Of a stretch of 51,633 bases of DNA, positions 15,257 through 24,700 are shown one piece after another (the first letter of the stretch is position 1; the number at the start of each line of letters is the position of its first letter). The position numbers and the translations under genes were made by a program. This DNA comes from an uncultured Eubacterium sp. (lineage in GTDB: Bacteria; Bacillota; Clostridia; Lachnospirales; Lachnospiraceae). The notes beneath the pieces are model-generated. The model had not been told where the DNA came from. It saw only the letters and a program-made list of their open reading frames with translations, and ran no database searches. The stretch covers positions 1 to 51,633 of the forward strand of contig CAJUIH010000010.1 of the NCBI GenBank assembly GCA_910586045.1, read 5' to 3'.

Positions 15257-15315
15257 AAATACTGCCGGAAACCATCTCCGACATCCGACAACCGAACGGC
15301 ATGAATGTACAGTTG

Positions 15316-16725
15316 TTAGCCTGTTTTTCGAAAAACAATCACCAGCCGCCCATTGTCCTGTGAATATTCGCATGTGGAAAGCATGAGGATCTGGTCTTTG
15401 TACTCCAGCGATGCTTTCGTTTCAAATAGACGATTTTGCTCCACAAAATCCCGGCACTGCAAAAACTCCTTTTCGGTATCATAATGAAAAAACTGATAAT
15501 ACCGAAACCCTGGCTCTGTTTCCTTTAAAATCCGGGTTTTTAATACAGCAACCGCTTCGTACTTTCCTGTTTCATACAGCGTATCAAACTGGATTTCTTT
15601 GTGTTCCTGAAAAAAATCCGCATCCTGATATCTGCCCAGCATGCCGAAGATATGGCCGTTTTTCATATTATGTCCATAGATCACCGTATTATCATCCCGC
15701 GGATAAGCGCTGCTTTCCTGATCGACAAAAAGCGTCCCTTCCGCGGACGCCGCTCCTGTAAAATCATGGTGCAGATAAAAATCCCTGTCTTCCCCGGCCT
15801 GCATAACCGGCAGGTCAATGGAAAGCCCCGGGATTTGCAACCATCCGTACAACTGCGGATACTGCTTTGCCAAATCCTGATACTGCGGCAAAACCTCCGG
15901 CGCTTTTGCCTGCGTCTGTTTGCCTGTTTCTTGTTGTGTATGCCGCCGTGTTTTTTCTGAACCGGATGTTTCGGCATTGGCCCGCTTGCCGCTTTGCTGA
16001 TCCGTACCGGCGCGCACTTTACTGATGAAATCCGCTTTCGATTGCGGGTTTTGCGCCGGCAAGGCTTCCGCCTTTTGCGATGCGGTCAGTTTCATTTGCT
16101 GGATATTCCATTTGTTTTGATTGCGGATCACCTGCCCGCGCAGCCATACAGCCATAAAAACGAGCGAAAGGCAGGCCAGCGCCGGAACGGCTGCGCGTCT
16201 GACCTGCGAAATCACAGACGCCAGGCGCTTGTTCTGCCGTTTTGTATCTTCATCCTCTGTCAAAAGCCAGGAGGCCAACTGTTCCAAATTTTGATTTTCA
16301 TCTGCCGTCTTTTGCCTGCTCTGCGGCCCGCTCGTCTGGCGCAGCTTATGCTTCAGCGTCTGGACAAACGCCCTGCCAAGGCCGGTTTTAAAATACTGGC
16401 CCTGCCCCGCTTCCAGTCTGGGCAGGACGGCGCGCCATTCCTGCTCATCCGACTGGCTGTGCGCCCGGATCAGGTTCGACAGCCAGTCGATTTCTTTTGC
16501 AAGATCCGTCCAGGCCGTTTTCGGCACAGCCGCGCCGCGCTCTGAAATCCGTCTGCATTCCAAAAGGAAAGCGTCTCCAAGCTGTCCGGGCAGGATTTTT
16601 TCCCGATTTTGATACAGCTTCCCGCAATAGGCACGCAACTGCCGCGCATCCATACGTCCGGCCCTGTCGGTAATCTGCTTCATACGGGAAAGCGCCTGCT
16701 GCTCTGTCTTCCAATGTAATACCAT
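15316..16725 (-). CDS. class B sortase with a long cytoplasmic N-terminal region
   Basis: This 469-residue protein contains a class B sortase domain in its last 190 residues or so: DLPVMQAGEDRDFYLHHDF, His352 in IYGHNMKNG, Cys452 in LMLSTCEY and Arg466 in VIVFRK. It would link a sorting-signal protein to the cell wall or assemble a surface structure. One membrane span (about 179-200, PALACLSLVFMAVWLRG) separates it from about 175 cytoplasmic residues rich in Arg, Gln and Leu, which typical sortases lack. A Lys/Gln/Thr-rich linker follows the span. ATG 16725 follows GAGGAAA; ATG 16761 is possible but has no site. No substrate with a sorting motif is seen nearby. Confidence 0.88.
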   Translation of the reverse strand: MVLHWKTEQQALSRMKQITDRAGRMDARQLRAYCGKLYQNREKILPGQLGDAFLLECRRISERGAAVPKTAWTDLAKEIDWLSNLIRAHSQSDEQEWRAVLPRLEAGQGQYFKTGLGRAFVQTLKHKLRQTSGPQSRQKTADENQNLEQLASWLLTEDEDTKRQNKRLASVISQVRRAAVPALACLSLVFMAVWLRGQVIRNQNKWNIQQMKLTASQKAEALPAQNPQSKADFISKVRAGTDQQSGKRANAETSGSEKTRRHTQQETGKQTQAKAPEVLPQYQDLAKQYPQLYGWLQIPGLSIDLPVMQAGEDRDFYLHHDFTGAASAEGTLFVDQESSAYPRDDNTVIYGHNMKNGHIFGMLGRYQDADFFQEHKEIQFDTLYETGKYEAVAVLKTRILKETEPGFRYYQFFHYDTEKEFLQCRDFVEQNRLFETKASLEYKDQILMLSTCEYSQDNGRLVIVFRKTG

Positions 16726-16885
16726 CGTTTCCTCTTCTTTCTGATCCATCTGTAATTTCATATTTTCATTATAAGCAAATATTTAGATACATGCAATCCG
16801 TTTAGATAAATGCAGTCAAATTTGCAAAAAAAAGAGAAAACGCGCCCGCAGACAAACAAGATCCGATCAGACTATATCCGTCCCT

Positions 16886-17569
16886 TTAATTGGACGACGG
16901 CAGAAACGGCCGGATCACACCCGCTATATTACTAATCGGCATCGTCTGCAAATATACCCTGCCCGGGCCGTTTACCAGCGTATTGAACAGCCCTTCGCCG
17001 CCAAACAGCATATTTTTTACGCCCGGCACACTTTGGATTTCCATACTGCATGTCGCGTCCATGGCTGCCAGATATCCGGTATCTATCACAATAGACTGGT
17101 CTTTTTGCAGCGTATATTCCACAACATGGCCGTCAAACTCTAAAAATGCCATGCCCTGTCCGGAAAGCTTCTGCATAATAAACCCTTCGCCGCCAAATAA
17201 GCCCGAACCAAATTTTTTCTGAAAAAATACAGACAGCTCTACGCTTGTTTCGCTTGCTAAAAATCCGCTTTTTTGTACAATGACTTCCTTTCCTTTGGTA
17301 ATTTCAAATGCCCGGATACAGCCCGGAAAGCTGGATGCAAAAGCAATCATTCCGCTTCCGTTCTCTGCCGTATAACGGTTTTGAAACATCCTTTCCCCCG
17401 CGAACATCCGCCCGAAAGCCTTGCCAAGTCCGCCGTTTGACGTTGTTTCCATTTTCATATTCGGCGACATCCAGCTCATACTGCCGCTTTCCGTAATCAT
17501 ACTCTGTCCGTCTTCCAGCGTACAGATCACAACCGGAAGATTGCCGCCTTCGATCACATAGTTTACCAA
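16886..17569 (-). CDS. AIM24-like (TIGR00266) protein
   Basis: This 227-residue protein of the AIM24/TIGR00266 family is a beta-rich trimeric fold of unknown bacterial function. Family features are SMITESGSMSWMSPNMKMET, GGLGKAFGRMFAGE, an internal second half with GEGFIMQKLSGQGMAF, and the C-terminal GEGLFNTLVNGPGRVYLQTM. The start is TTG 17569, as GGGAGGAG lies just before it and no ATG is in the first 35 codons. It follows the aminotransferase gene by 56 bases, probably in one operon with rarA. Confidence 0.83.
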   Translation of the reverse strand: MVNYVIEGGNLPVVICTLEDGQSMITESGSMSWMSPNMKMETTSNGGLGKAFGRMFAGERMFQNRYTAENGSGMIAFASSFPGCIRAFEITKGKEVIVQKSGFLASETSVELSVFFQKKFGSGLFGGEGFIMQKLSGQGMAFLEFDGHVVEYTLQKDQSIVIDTGYLAAMDATCSMEIQSVPGVKNMLFGGEGLFNTLVNGPGRVYLQTMPISNIAGVIRPFLPSSN

Positions 17570-17625
17570 AATAATCTCCTCCCTTTTTCGTGGCGGACGC
17601 GGGCTTGCGCGTCCTGTCAATGCGC

Positions 17626-18909
17626 CTATGCCTGAAGCAGTTTTTCTGCACTTACCAGCCGGATACAAACAGCCAAAGCCTGCGCTGCCTGCTTCATTTC
17701 CTCAATATCCGGAAACGTCGGAGCAATCCGGATCGTGGAATCTTTCGGGTCTTTTTTATATGGGAACGGCGCCCCCGCCGCGGTCAGTGTAATGCCGGCC
17801 TCTTTTGCTTTCGCAATAATCGCTTTGGCGCAGCCTTCCATGGATTCAAAGCAAATAAAATATCCGCCCTTTGGTTTGATCCAGCTTCCGATTCCGCGCG
17901 ATACAATTTCCTGTTCCAACACCGTCTCTACCGCTTCAAATTTCGGACGGACAAGAGCCGCATGCTTTTTCATATGCGCACGCACGCCGTCCATATCTTT
18001 CAAGTAGCGGCAGTGTACCCATTGTTTGATTTTATCATGTCCGATCGTCTGTACGGACATCTGTTTGCGGATACTCTCCCGGTTTGCTTCCGAAGCCGCC
18101 ATCGCGGACATGCCTGCGCCCGAAAACGTTACTTTCGAAGTAGAACAGAACTGGTATACAATATCCGGATTGCCCGCCTTTACACATTCGTTCATAATCG
18201 GAAGCAGTTCGTCGCGTTCGTCTTCATACAGGTCATGCACCGCATAAGCGTTGTCCCAGTAAATACGGAAATCTTCTGCCGCCGGCTTTAACGAAGCAAA
18301 ACGGCGCACAGTCTCATCGGAATAGGTGATGCCCTGCGGATTGGAATATTTCGGCACGCACCAGATCCCTTTGACAGCGTCATCCTCGCTGACCAGTTTT
18401 TCTACCAAATCCATGTCCGGCCCTTCCGGCGTCATCGGAATATTGATCATCTCGATGCCGAAATGCTCGGTAATGGAAAAATGCCTGTCATAGCCCGGCA
18501 CCGGACACAAAAATTTTACCCGGTCCAGCTTGCACCATGGGGTGGATCCTAAGACGCCATGCGTCATGGAACGCGAAATGGAATCATACATAATGCTCAG
18601 GCTGGCGTTGCCGTATACGATGACGTCTTGTGGCCAGCAGCCCATAAATCCGGCCAACAGCCTTTTGGCCTCGCCGATCCCCTCCATACCGCCGTAATTG
18701 CGGCAGTCCGTGCCGTCTTCTGCTACCAGCTCTATGCCGGAATGCAGCATATCGTACATATCCATGGAAAGGTCAAGCTGCGCCGGAGACGGCTTGCCCC
18801 TTGTCAGGTTTAGATCTAAGCCGAGTTCCTTGATTTTTTTATACTCGTTTTCCAATGCCGTTTTTTCCTGTAATAATTCTTCCTGTGTCATACTCGTATA
18901 TGCTTTCAT
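17626..18909 (-). CDS. PLP-dependent aminotransferase (class I/II, Asp/MocR-like, PF12897 type)
   Basis: This 427-residue protein has the PLP lysine Lys259 in STSKVTFSGAG, the N-terminal LNLTRGKPSPAQLDLS and RNYGGMEGIGEAKRL, a cofactor-site WDNAYAVHDLYED and the C-terminal TIRIAPTFPDIEEM. The family is annotated as aspartate or related amino-acid aminotransferase; the true substrate cannot be told from sequence. ATG 18909 is the second of two adjacent ATGs after AGGAGG and has the better spacing. It lies 48 bases after rarA in the same direction. Confidence 0.87.
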   Translation of the reverse strand: MKAYTSMTQEELLQEKTALENEYKKIKELGLDLNLTRGKPSPAQLDLSMDMYDMLHSGIELVAEDGTDCRNYGGMEGIGEAKRLLAGFMGCWPQDVIVYGNASLSIMYDSISRSMTHGVLGSTPWCKLDRVKFLCPVPGYDRHFSITEHFGIEMINIPMTPEGPDMDLVEKLVSEDDAVKGIWCVPKYSNPQGITYSDETVRRFASLKPAAEDFRIYWDNAYAVHDLYEDERDELLPIMNECVKAGNPDIVYQFCSTSKVTFSGAGMSAMAASEANRESIRKQMSVQTIGHDKIKQWVHCRYLKDMDGVRAHMKKHAALVRPKFEAVETVLEQEIVSRGIGSWIKPKGGYFICFESMEGCAKAIIAKAKEAGITLTAAGAPFPYKKDPKDSTIRIAPTFPDIEEMKQAAQALAVCIRLVSAEKLLQA

Positions 18910-18957
18910 CATATCCTCCTGCTATAATATATGAATAACATCTGACCGAAGCGCCTG

Positions 18958-20310
18958 TTAAGGCCGCTGCGGCTGATGTCTGCCGTCTTTTTTCCATTCG
19001 GCCGCTTGCTGCAGATATTCGCTGATTTGTTTTTCATACCCGTTTTGCGTCGGCCTGTAAAATACCGTCCCTTCCAGTTCATCCGGCAAATACTGCTGGG
19101 AAACGTAATGGTCCGGATAGGAATGGACGTAACGGTAACCAATGCCGCGCCCAAGCTTTGCGCTTGCCTTATAATGGGCGTCCTGCAAATGCGCGGGGAC
19201 CGGCGGCGTTTTTGTGCTGCGCACCCGTTCCATGGCATCGTCGATAGCCGTACAGGCCGCGTTGCTTTTGGGCGCGCTGGCCACATACGCAGCCGCCTGG
19301 GATAAAATAATCCTGGCTTCCGGCATCCCAAGCCGTTCGGATGCAAGAGAAGCCGCCACCGCTACCTGGAGCGCCATAGGATCCGCATTTCCCACGTCTT
19401 CCGACGCGCAGATCATAATCCGTCTGGCGATAAATTTAATATCTTCCCCGGCATACAGCATTCTTGCCAGATAATAAATCGCCGCGTCCGGGTCAGAGCC
19501 GCGCATGCTCTTGATAAACGCGGAAACCGTATCATAATGGTTATCCCCGGATTTGTCATAACGAACCACGCGCTTTTGAATACACTCCGACGCGATGTCC
19601 AGCGTAATACGAATCTGTCCGTCCGCACCCGGACTTGTCGTCAGTACGCCAAGCTCGATCGCGGTCAACGCCGCCCTTGCGTCCCCGTTTGCCGCATCCG
19701 CCAAAAAATCCGCGGCGTCTTCTTCCAGTACGGCATGATACGCGCCAAGCCCTTTTGGCACATCATGGACTGCACGGTAAAGAAGCGTCTTGATCTCTTC
19801 CTTTGACAACGCGTGAAGCTCGAAAATAACGGAACGGGACAGCAGCGCGCTGTTGACTTCAAAATAAGGGTTTTCTGTCGTCGCTCCAATTAAAATCACC
19901 GTCCCGTCTTCTACAAACGGCAGCAGATAATCCTGCTGGCCTTTATGAAAACGATGGATTTCGTCGATAAACAGAATCGTCTTTTTCCCATACATACCCT
20001 GGTTATTTTTGGCCTGTTCTATGATTTCTTCCATATCCTTTTTGCCGGCGGACGTGGCATTTAACTGCCTAAACGACGCCCTTGTTGTATGCGCGATCAC
20101 TTTTGCCAGTGTTGTCTTTCCTGTTCCCGGCGGCCCATAAAAAATAACCGAACTTAATTGATCGGCTTTGATTGCGCGGTAAAGCAGCTTATCTTTGCCT
20201 ATCATATGCTGCTGCCCGACTACTTCATCCAGCGTCGAAGGCCGCAGCCTGGAGGCAAGCGGGGATTCTTTTTTCATGTTTTGTTCCCGCATGTAATCAA
20301 ATAAGTCCAT
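18958..20310 (-). CDS. rarA: replication-associated recombination protein A (RarA/MgsA)
   Basis: This 450-residue clamp-loader-like AAA+ ATPase acts at stalled replication forks. The N terminus has MDLFDYMREQN and PLASRLRPSTLDEVVGQQH. Walker A is GPPGTGKTT (Lys65), Walker B is ILFIDEIHRF, and sensor 1 is VILIGATTENP. The C-terminal tetramerisation region includes MRGSDPDAAIYYLARML and the RarA end RPTQNGYEKQI. The length is normal for the family. GAGGGAGAT precedes ATG 20310. It heads a likely operon with the aminotransferase and AIM24-like genes, from a promoter at 20411-20439. Confidence 0.95.
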   Translation of the reverse strand: MDLFDYMREQNMKKESPLASRLRPSTLDEVVGQQHMIGKDKLLYRAIKADQLSSVIFYGPPGTGKTTLAKVIAHTTRASFRQLNATSAGKKDMEEIIEQAKNNQGMYGKKTILFIDEIHRFHKGQQDYLLPFVEDGTVILIGATTENPYFEVNSALLSRSVIFELHALSKEEIKTLLYRAVHDVPKGLGAYHAVLEEDAADFLADAANGDARAALTAIELGVLTTSPGADGQIRITLDIASECIQKRVVRYDKSGDNHYDTVSAFIKSMRGSDPDAAIYYLARMLYAGEDIKFIARRIMICASEDVGNADPMALQVAVAASLASERLGMPEARIILSQAAAYVASAPKSNAACTAIDDAMERVRSTKTPPVPAHLQDAHYKASAKLGRGIGYRYVHSYPDHYVSQQYLPDELEGTVFYRPTQNGYEKQISEYLQQAAEWKKDGRHQPQRP

Positions 20311-20410
20311 ATCTCCCTCATAATTTCTTTCTGCACCCTGCGTTTCTTCGCAGGTACGCGTATTTAAAAATGCAAGTTTTATTTTTCAATTATTCAAAAC
20401 TCACTCATAT

Positions 20411-20439
20411 AAAATACTCCTTTTTTTTGAAATAATCAA
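20411..20439 (-). promoter_or_regulatory. candidate promoter of rarA
   Basis: On the minus strand TTGATT and TATTTT are 17 bases apart, about 100 bases before the rarA start. Confidence 0.45.
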
Positions 20440-20562
20440 GTGAATTTTCCTTTTTTTCCTATATTTCATTATTATTCATAAGAGTCCAGGCATTTTGGAA
20501 GAAGTTCTTTTTGCAATTTTCACATTTTGTTTATTCAAAATGCTCCCTATCCAACCTGTTAC

Positions 20563-20591
20563 TTGTTTCCAGGACGGCTTTATATTATAAT
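20563..20591 (+). promoter_or_regulatory. promoter of the redox operon
   Basis: TTGTTT, 17 bases, then perfect TATAAT, 46 bases before the lipoprotein start. Confidence 0.6.
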
Positions 20592-20637
20592 ACACTTGTA
20601 CATTTCTTTCACAGTAAATACAAAAAGGAGCAATCAC

Positions 20638-21720
20638 ATGCAAACGATTTCAAAACACATTTCTGCGGGGATTTTTGCCGGTGTATTCTGCCTGGCCATT
20701 GCAGGCTGTTCCTCCGGCCAGTCCTTCGAATCGAACCGTACAGAAAGCAATGCGCAAACCACCCCGGAAACGTACCGCCCTTCGGAACTGACCATTCCGA
20801 GCCAGGACAGTTACGAATATCTTACTATGGGATTAAAATTCACACTGCCCAAAAGCCTGTCAGAGCAGATGGATCAGAAAAACATCGCCATGCTAGACGA
20901 CTCGGCTTACAATGACGACGGATCGGCAATTAACTACGGCCTGATTACCTGGAATAGCATGACCGAAGAACAGCGTAACGCGCAGGTAGAAAATAAAGGA
21001 AACGGTTTTTATGAATGGGCGGACCAACTGGAGCGGATCGGCACCCTTGGCGTCTTTCATACAGACCAGCTAGGCAATCTGGACAAACTGACCAAATGCA
21101 CCGAACACAAACGATTGGGAACCAGCAAAGACGGTGTCTATACCTATTATCTTAGCACGAATCCAGACGCAGACAAATCCCTGCTAGACGCACTGGGGCA
21201 GATTCGAACGGAAATTACGGATATCGTGCTGGATGAACAGGAATCCTATACCGGCAGCCTGGGTACGTTTACCACCAAGGATATCTACGGTACAACGTAT
21301 ACAAACAAACTATTTCAGGATTATGAACTGACGATGGTCAATGTATTTACCACTTGGTGCACACCATGTATCAACGAGATTCCGGATCTGGAAAAGCTGT
21401 ACCAGGAAATAAACACCCAGGGCGTGAATGTGGTAGGCATTGTTTTGGATGCAGTCGACCAGTCTGGAAATATCGTAACCGAATCTGTCGAAAAAGCAAA
21501 TCTGCTCGCAGAACGGGCAGACGTTTCCTATCCTTTCCTAATTCCGGATGCAGGGTTTTTCAACGGCAGGCTTGCAGATATTGAAGCTGTCCCGGAAACA
21601 TTCTTTGTCGACGCAAACGGAAATATTGTCGGCGATACGTATTCCGGAAGCCACAGCCTGGAGCAGTGGAGTGATATTGTGAAAACAGAACGGGAACGGC
21701 AAAAAGGAGAACAGCCGTGA
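20638..21720 (+). CDS. TlpA-like thioredoxin-fold lipoprotein
   Basis: This 360-residue exported lipoprotein has an N-terminal signal with lipobox LAIAGC (Cys24). A middle region (about 45-215) has no named domain. The C-terminal TlpA/redoxin domain (about 215-350) has Cys241-x-x-Cys244 in TTWCTPCINEIPDLEKLY and the cis-Pro-like AVPETFFVD. It probably reduces or relays electrons to extracytoplasmic disulphides. ATG 20638 follows AAAGGAG. The 37 codons before it in the same frame cross the promoter. Its stop overlaps the next gene's GTG start, so three genes form a tight operon ending in a membrane 4Fe-4S protein, the likely electron donor. Confidence 0.85.
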   Translation: MQTISKHISAGIFAGVFCLAIAGCSSGQSFESNRTESNAQTTPETYRPSELTIPSQDSYEYLTMGLKFTLPKSLSEQMDQKNIAMLDDSAYNDDGSAINYGLITWNSMTEEQRNAQVENKGNGFYEWADQLERIGTLGVFHTDQLGNLDKLTKCTEHKRLGTSKDGVYTYYLSTNPDADKSLLDALGQIRTEITDIVLDEQESYTGSLGTFTTKDIYGTTYTNKLFQDYELTMVNVFTTWCTPCINEIPDLEKLYQEINTQGVNVVGIVLDAVDQSGNIVTESVEKANLLAERADVSYPFLIPDAGFFNGRLADIEAVPETFFVDANGNIVGDTYSGSHSLEQWSDIVKTERERQKGEQP

Positions 21721-21866
21721 GGCGCCCGCTACGGCCGAACTGGCGCGGAATCTGCGCGGCAGCCTCAGGTATCATGATGATGGTTTACGGTTTATCTCGC
21801 GGTGAAAGTAAAGTCGTCCTCGAAAAAGCAATTAATATTTGTATGGAGTGTATCGGAATTGGATAA
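21717..21866 (+). CDS. CD1871A-family CxxC motif mini-protein
   Basis: This 49-residue gene is easy to miss. GTG 21717 overlaps the lipoprotein stop (GTGA) and AAAGGAG lies upstream. The product has an N-terminal basic segment, a short membrane-like span (AAASGIMMMVYGLSRGE) and the C-terminal EKAINICMECIGIG, whose Cys-x-x-Cys end is the hallmark of the CD1871A family. The family is found beside TlpA-like and polyferredoxin genes in clostridia. Its role is unknown, but a small redox relay between its two neighbours is plausible. Its last codons overlap the start of the polyferredoxin gene. Confidence 0.8.
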   Translation: MRRPLRPNWRGICAAASGIMMMVYGLSRGESKVVLEKAINICMECIGIG

Positions 21867-22716
21867 ATCAAACAAAAGAAAACAACCAGGAGAATGGAAC
21901 AGGCATAGGATCCAGGCCTTATGGGCTTTATTAACCAACAGTTACCTGGCCGGATACGCGCAAGGTAAAATTTACCGCGGCCCGCTCAAAAAACTTTGCG
22001 TACCCGGGCTGAACTGTTACTCCTGCCCAGGCGCTGTCGGATCCTGTCCGATCGGGGCAATGCAGGCCGTGATCGGAAACTGGAATTATAAATTTGCCTT
22101 TTACGCGGCAGGATTTTTAATTTTTATCGGGGCTATAGCCGGACGGTTTGCCTGCGGATGGCTGTGCCCGTTCGGGCTGATGCAGGAACTGCTGCATAAA
22201 ATACCATTTCCGCGTAAAATAAAGACATGGAAAGGCGACAGGATCTTACGCAAACTAAAATACGCTGTTTTTCTCGTGTTTGTCATCCTGCTGCCGTTAT
22301 GCCTGGTGGACATCCTTGGCCAGGGCGCCCCTTATTTTTGCAAGCTGATCTGCCCTGTCGGAACACTGGAGGGCGGAATCCCGCTCGTCGCGTTCCATAC
22401 ATCCATGCGCAGCGCCCTTGGGTGGCTGTATGCCTGGAAAAATGTACTGCTGGCTATGACGGTTTTTCTCTCTATCCTGATTTACCGGCCATTCTGCAAA
22501 TACCTATGTCCGCTGGGCGCCGTTTACTCGCTGTTTCATCCGATCTGCGTATTCCGTTACCGGGTTGACATGGAAAAATGCGTAGGCTGCGGTGCCTGTG
22601 CCAAAGCATGCAAGATGCAAATCGATCCGGTGCGGGAGGCAAACCATCCGGAATGTATCCACTGCGGGCAATGCGTAAAAGCATGCCCGGCCGGCGCCAT
22701 CCACTGCAAACCATAA
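21859..22716 (+). CDS. membrane polyferredoxin (NapH/CcoG-like 4Fe-4S protein)
   Basis: This 285-residue membrane protein has about five spans and several Cys clusters. They are CYSCPGAVGSCPIGA near the N terminus, the NapH-type motifs CGWLCPFGLMQELL and CKYLCPLGAVYSL, and two C-terminal 4Fe-4S motifs, CVGCGACAKACKM and CIHCGQCVKACPAGA. It probably carries electrons across the membrane to the TlpA-like lipoprotein. The start is taken as TTG 21859, with GGAG 10 bases upstream and an overlap of the CxxC gene's stop. A GTG at 21802 is possible but lies inside that gene. A strong terminator follows. Confidence 0.87.
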   Translation: MDKSNKRKQPGEWNRHRIQALWALLTNSYLAGYAQGKIYRGPLKKLCVPGLNCYSCPGAVGSCPIGAMQAVIGNWNYKFAFYAAGFLIFIGAIAGRFACGWLCPFGLMQELLHKIPFPRKIKTWKGDRILRKLKYAVFLVFVILLPLCLVDILGQGAPYFCKLICPVGTLEGGIPLVAFHTSMRSALGWLYAWKNVLLAMTVFLSILIYRPFCKYLCPLGAVYSLFHPICVFRYRVDMEKCVGCGACAKACKMQIDPVREANHPECIHCGQCVKACPAGAIHCKP

Positions 22717-22725
22717 TAAAACAAG

Positions 22726-22760
22726 AAAGGGGCTGCCGCTCCAGCGCGGCAGCCCCTTTT
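22726..22760. terminator. bidirectional terminator between convergent genes
   Basis: AAAGGGGCTGCCGC and GCGGCAGCCCCTTT form a 14-bp perfect stem with a six-base loop. T-rich sequence follows on the plus strand and CTTTCTTGTTTT-like sequence on the minus strand. It serves the redox operon and the chemoreceptor gene. Confidence 0.85.
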
Positions 22761-22775
22761 TCCTGTTTTTTAAAT

Positions 22776-24647
22776 CTACTCTACCAGCTCCAGCAATTTC
22801 CCCGCCTCGTCAGCCATATGCATGGAGACTTCCTTGCTGTTTTTGGATATTTCTATATTCTTTTCCACAACGCTTGTAATCACGCCGAGTCCTTGTACCG
22901 CCTGTGTCACGGTATCTACATTCTGTTTTACCATATCGGTAATTTCCTTGACACTGCGGCTTGCTTCCTCGATCTGCGTGACGACGGCAGAAAATTCCTC
23001 TGTCGTCTGTTTGGTAATCAAACGCCCTTCTTCGACCGCATTGATGGAATTTGTAATTAACTCGCTCGTCTGTTTTGCCGCCTGGGCGCTCCTTGCCGCA
23101 AGATCCCCTACCTGCGTGGCAACGACAGCAAAGCCTTTGCCGGATTCGCCGACCCTGGCCGCTTCAATGGATGCATTCAGGGAAAGCATATTGGTCTGCT
23201 GGGCAATCGAATTGATTTCCCCGATAATCTCCCCGATTTTAGAGGACATATCGCTGATCTTATCCATTGCATGCTGCAGTGTCTGCATCTGCAGGCCGGT
23301 TTCGCGGATCGTCTGAGCCGCCGACATCGCCGCCGCGGCCGCGTTTTGTGAAACGCCGGCGCTTGTATTCAGCTCTTCCACCAGATGATTCATCACCTGG
23401 TTCATATCTTTGACTGCCTGTTCCTGTTCGCTTGTACCGCTTTCAATCGCATCTGACGTAGACAAGGTTTCCTGTGATACGCCGTCCAGATTGGAGCAGA
23501 CATTTTTGATATTCCGAATCAGGTTCAGGTTGTGCTCCATATCCGTCTTTTGCTGATCCAATAATTCTTCATTTGCTTTTATATTCTGGCAGATGGACTC
23601 TACCATTTTGTTCACACTGCTGCTTAGCATGGAAAACTCCGGTGTGCTCTGTTCATCTACCGTAATTCCAAAGTCACCGTCCGCGATGTTTTTCACCGAC
23701 CTTGTAATATTTAAAATACCGGTTACAATCCTGCGGTCAATCATCCGGTTAATAAAATACAAAAGTACCGAAAAGATAATAAAAATGCTAAGCGCCATCA
23801 CAAACGTCTGTTTCAGCGGCTCCGAAAAATATTCGGACAGCGGCACGAAAGTGCCGATATACATCCCGTTATATTCCTGCGAAACATACTTCCCTTTTTT
23901 TCCATTGAAACTGGCTGTCCCTTCCCCCTGTTCCAACGGGATTCCGGCTTCTTTTGCGTCAGTCCCGATGATTTTTTCCTCCGGGAACGATAAAACTTCA
24001 CCGGAAGAAGCGTCCACCGCATAAACATATCCCTGATTCCCGAAATCCGTCCCGTTTAAAACCACACTGATCTGCGTCCCCGCAAGCATATTTTCCAGAA
24101 CCTCCGGATGGATCCCAACCTGGACAAAACCCGGCGCATCCCTTCTGGCTACGCCGATATACTGCATCATAATCCCTTTGGAAGCGTTCTGTGAAGGTTC
24201 CTGTACAATTTCCAGCGACGGATCATCGATAATCGGCATAAATGCCGCGGACTGTTCTCCGCTGCCCATATCAAACCCTATGTATTCTTCCCCGCTGCTG
24301 TACGCAATGATCCCTTTTTCGTCAATGACATGGAGTTCCTCTACCATCAGCCGCTCTTTTACTTCATTCATTTTTTCCATATTTCCCAATATGTCCGCAT
24401 CCGTCAGCAAAAGATCCGCGAAAGCCCTTGTTTTAGCCAGATTATTATCCCCTACCGTTTTTGTCAGTTCGACGATATTTTCATCATTCTTCTGCAGCCT
24501 GTCTTTGACGGACGCAAGGATTTCATAACTGTCTGTCGTACTGCCCTGTGCGGAAACGATCATCTGCAGCACCGCAACGGCGGCAATGTTAACCAGCAAT
24601 GCGATTGCCATACAGATGCAGAGGCTTCTGGTAAAAATTTTTTTCAT
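22776..24647 (-). CDS. methyl-accepting chemotaxis protein (membrane, Cache-type sensor)
   Basis: This 623-residue protein has a first span (about 7-30), a periplasmic-side sensor of about 250 residues consistent with a double-Cache fold, a second span (about 288-306, MALSIFIIFSVLLYF), a HAMP region and a long signalling helical hairpin. The conserved tip is INSIAQQTNMLSLNASIEAA followed by RVGESGKGFAVVA. The tip has Val where most have Ala (AARVGES). It would signal to CheA/CheW, which are not encoded in this window. The ligand is unknown. The promoter is at 24701-24729. Confidence 0.93.
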   Translation of the reverse strand: MKKIFTRSLCICMAIALLVNIAAVAVLQMIVSAQGSTTDSYEILASVKDRLQKNDENIVELTKTVGDNNLAKTRAFADLLLTDADILGNMEKMNEVKERLMVEELHVIDEKGIIAYSSGEEYIGFDMGSGEQSAAFMPIIDDPSLEIVQEPSQNASKGIMMQYIGVARRDAPGFVQVGIHPEVLENMLAGTQISVVLNGTDFGNQGYVYAVDASSGEVLSFPEEKIIGTDAKEAGIPLEQGEGTASFNGKKGKYVSQEYNGMYIGTFVPLSEYFSEPLKQTFVMALSIFIIFSVLLYFINRMIDRRIVTGILNITRSVKNIADGDFGITVDEQSTPEFSMLSSSVNKMVESICQNIKANEELLDQQKTDMEHNLNLIRNIKNVCSNLDGVSQETLSTSDAIESGTSEQEQAVKDMNQVMNHLVEELNTSAGVSQNAAAAAMSAAQTIRETGLQMQTLQHAMDKISDMSSKIGEIIGEINSIAQQTNMLSLNASIEAARVGESGKGFAVVATQVGDLAARSAQAAKQTSELITNSINAVEEGRLITKQTTEEFSAVVTQIEEASRSVKEITDMVKQNVDTVTQAVQGLGVITSVVEKNIEISKNSKEVSMHMADEAGKLLELVE

Positions 24648-24700
24648 GTTGTATACCCCTCATTTTTATTATGATTAAGTTGAATTAAAGTATCCTACAA

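Larger units (their letters stand above)
20311..20637. other. AT-rich divergent intergenic region with two promoters
   Basis: There is no gene in 327 bases. It separates rarA (minus) from the redox operon (plus). It holds one promoter in each direction, listed separately, and long T and A tracts around 20420-20465. Confidence 0.6.
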
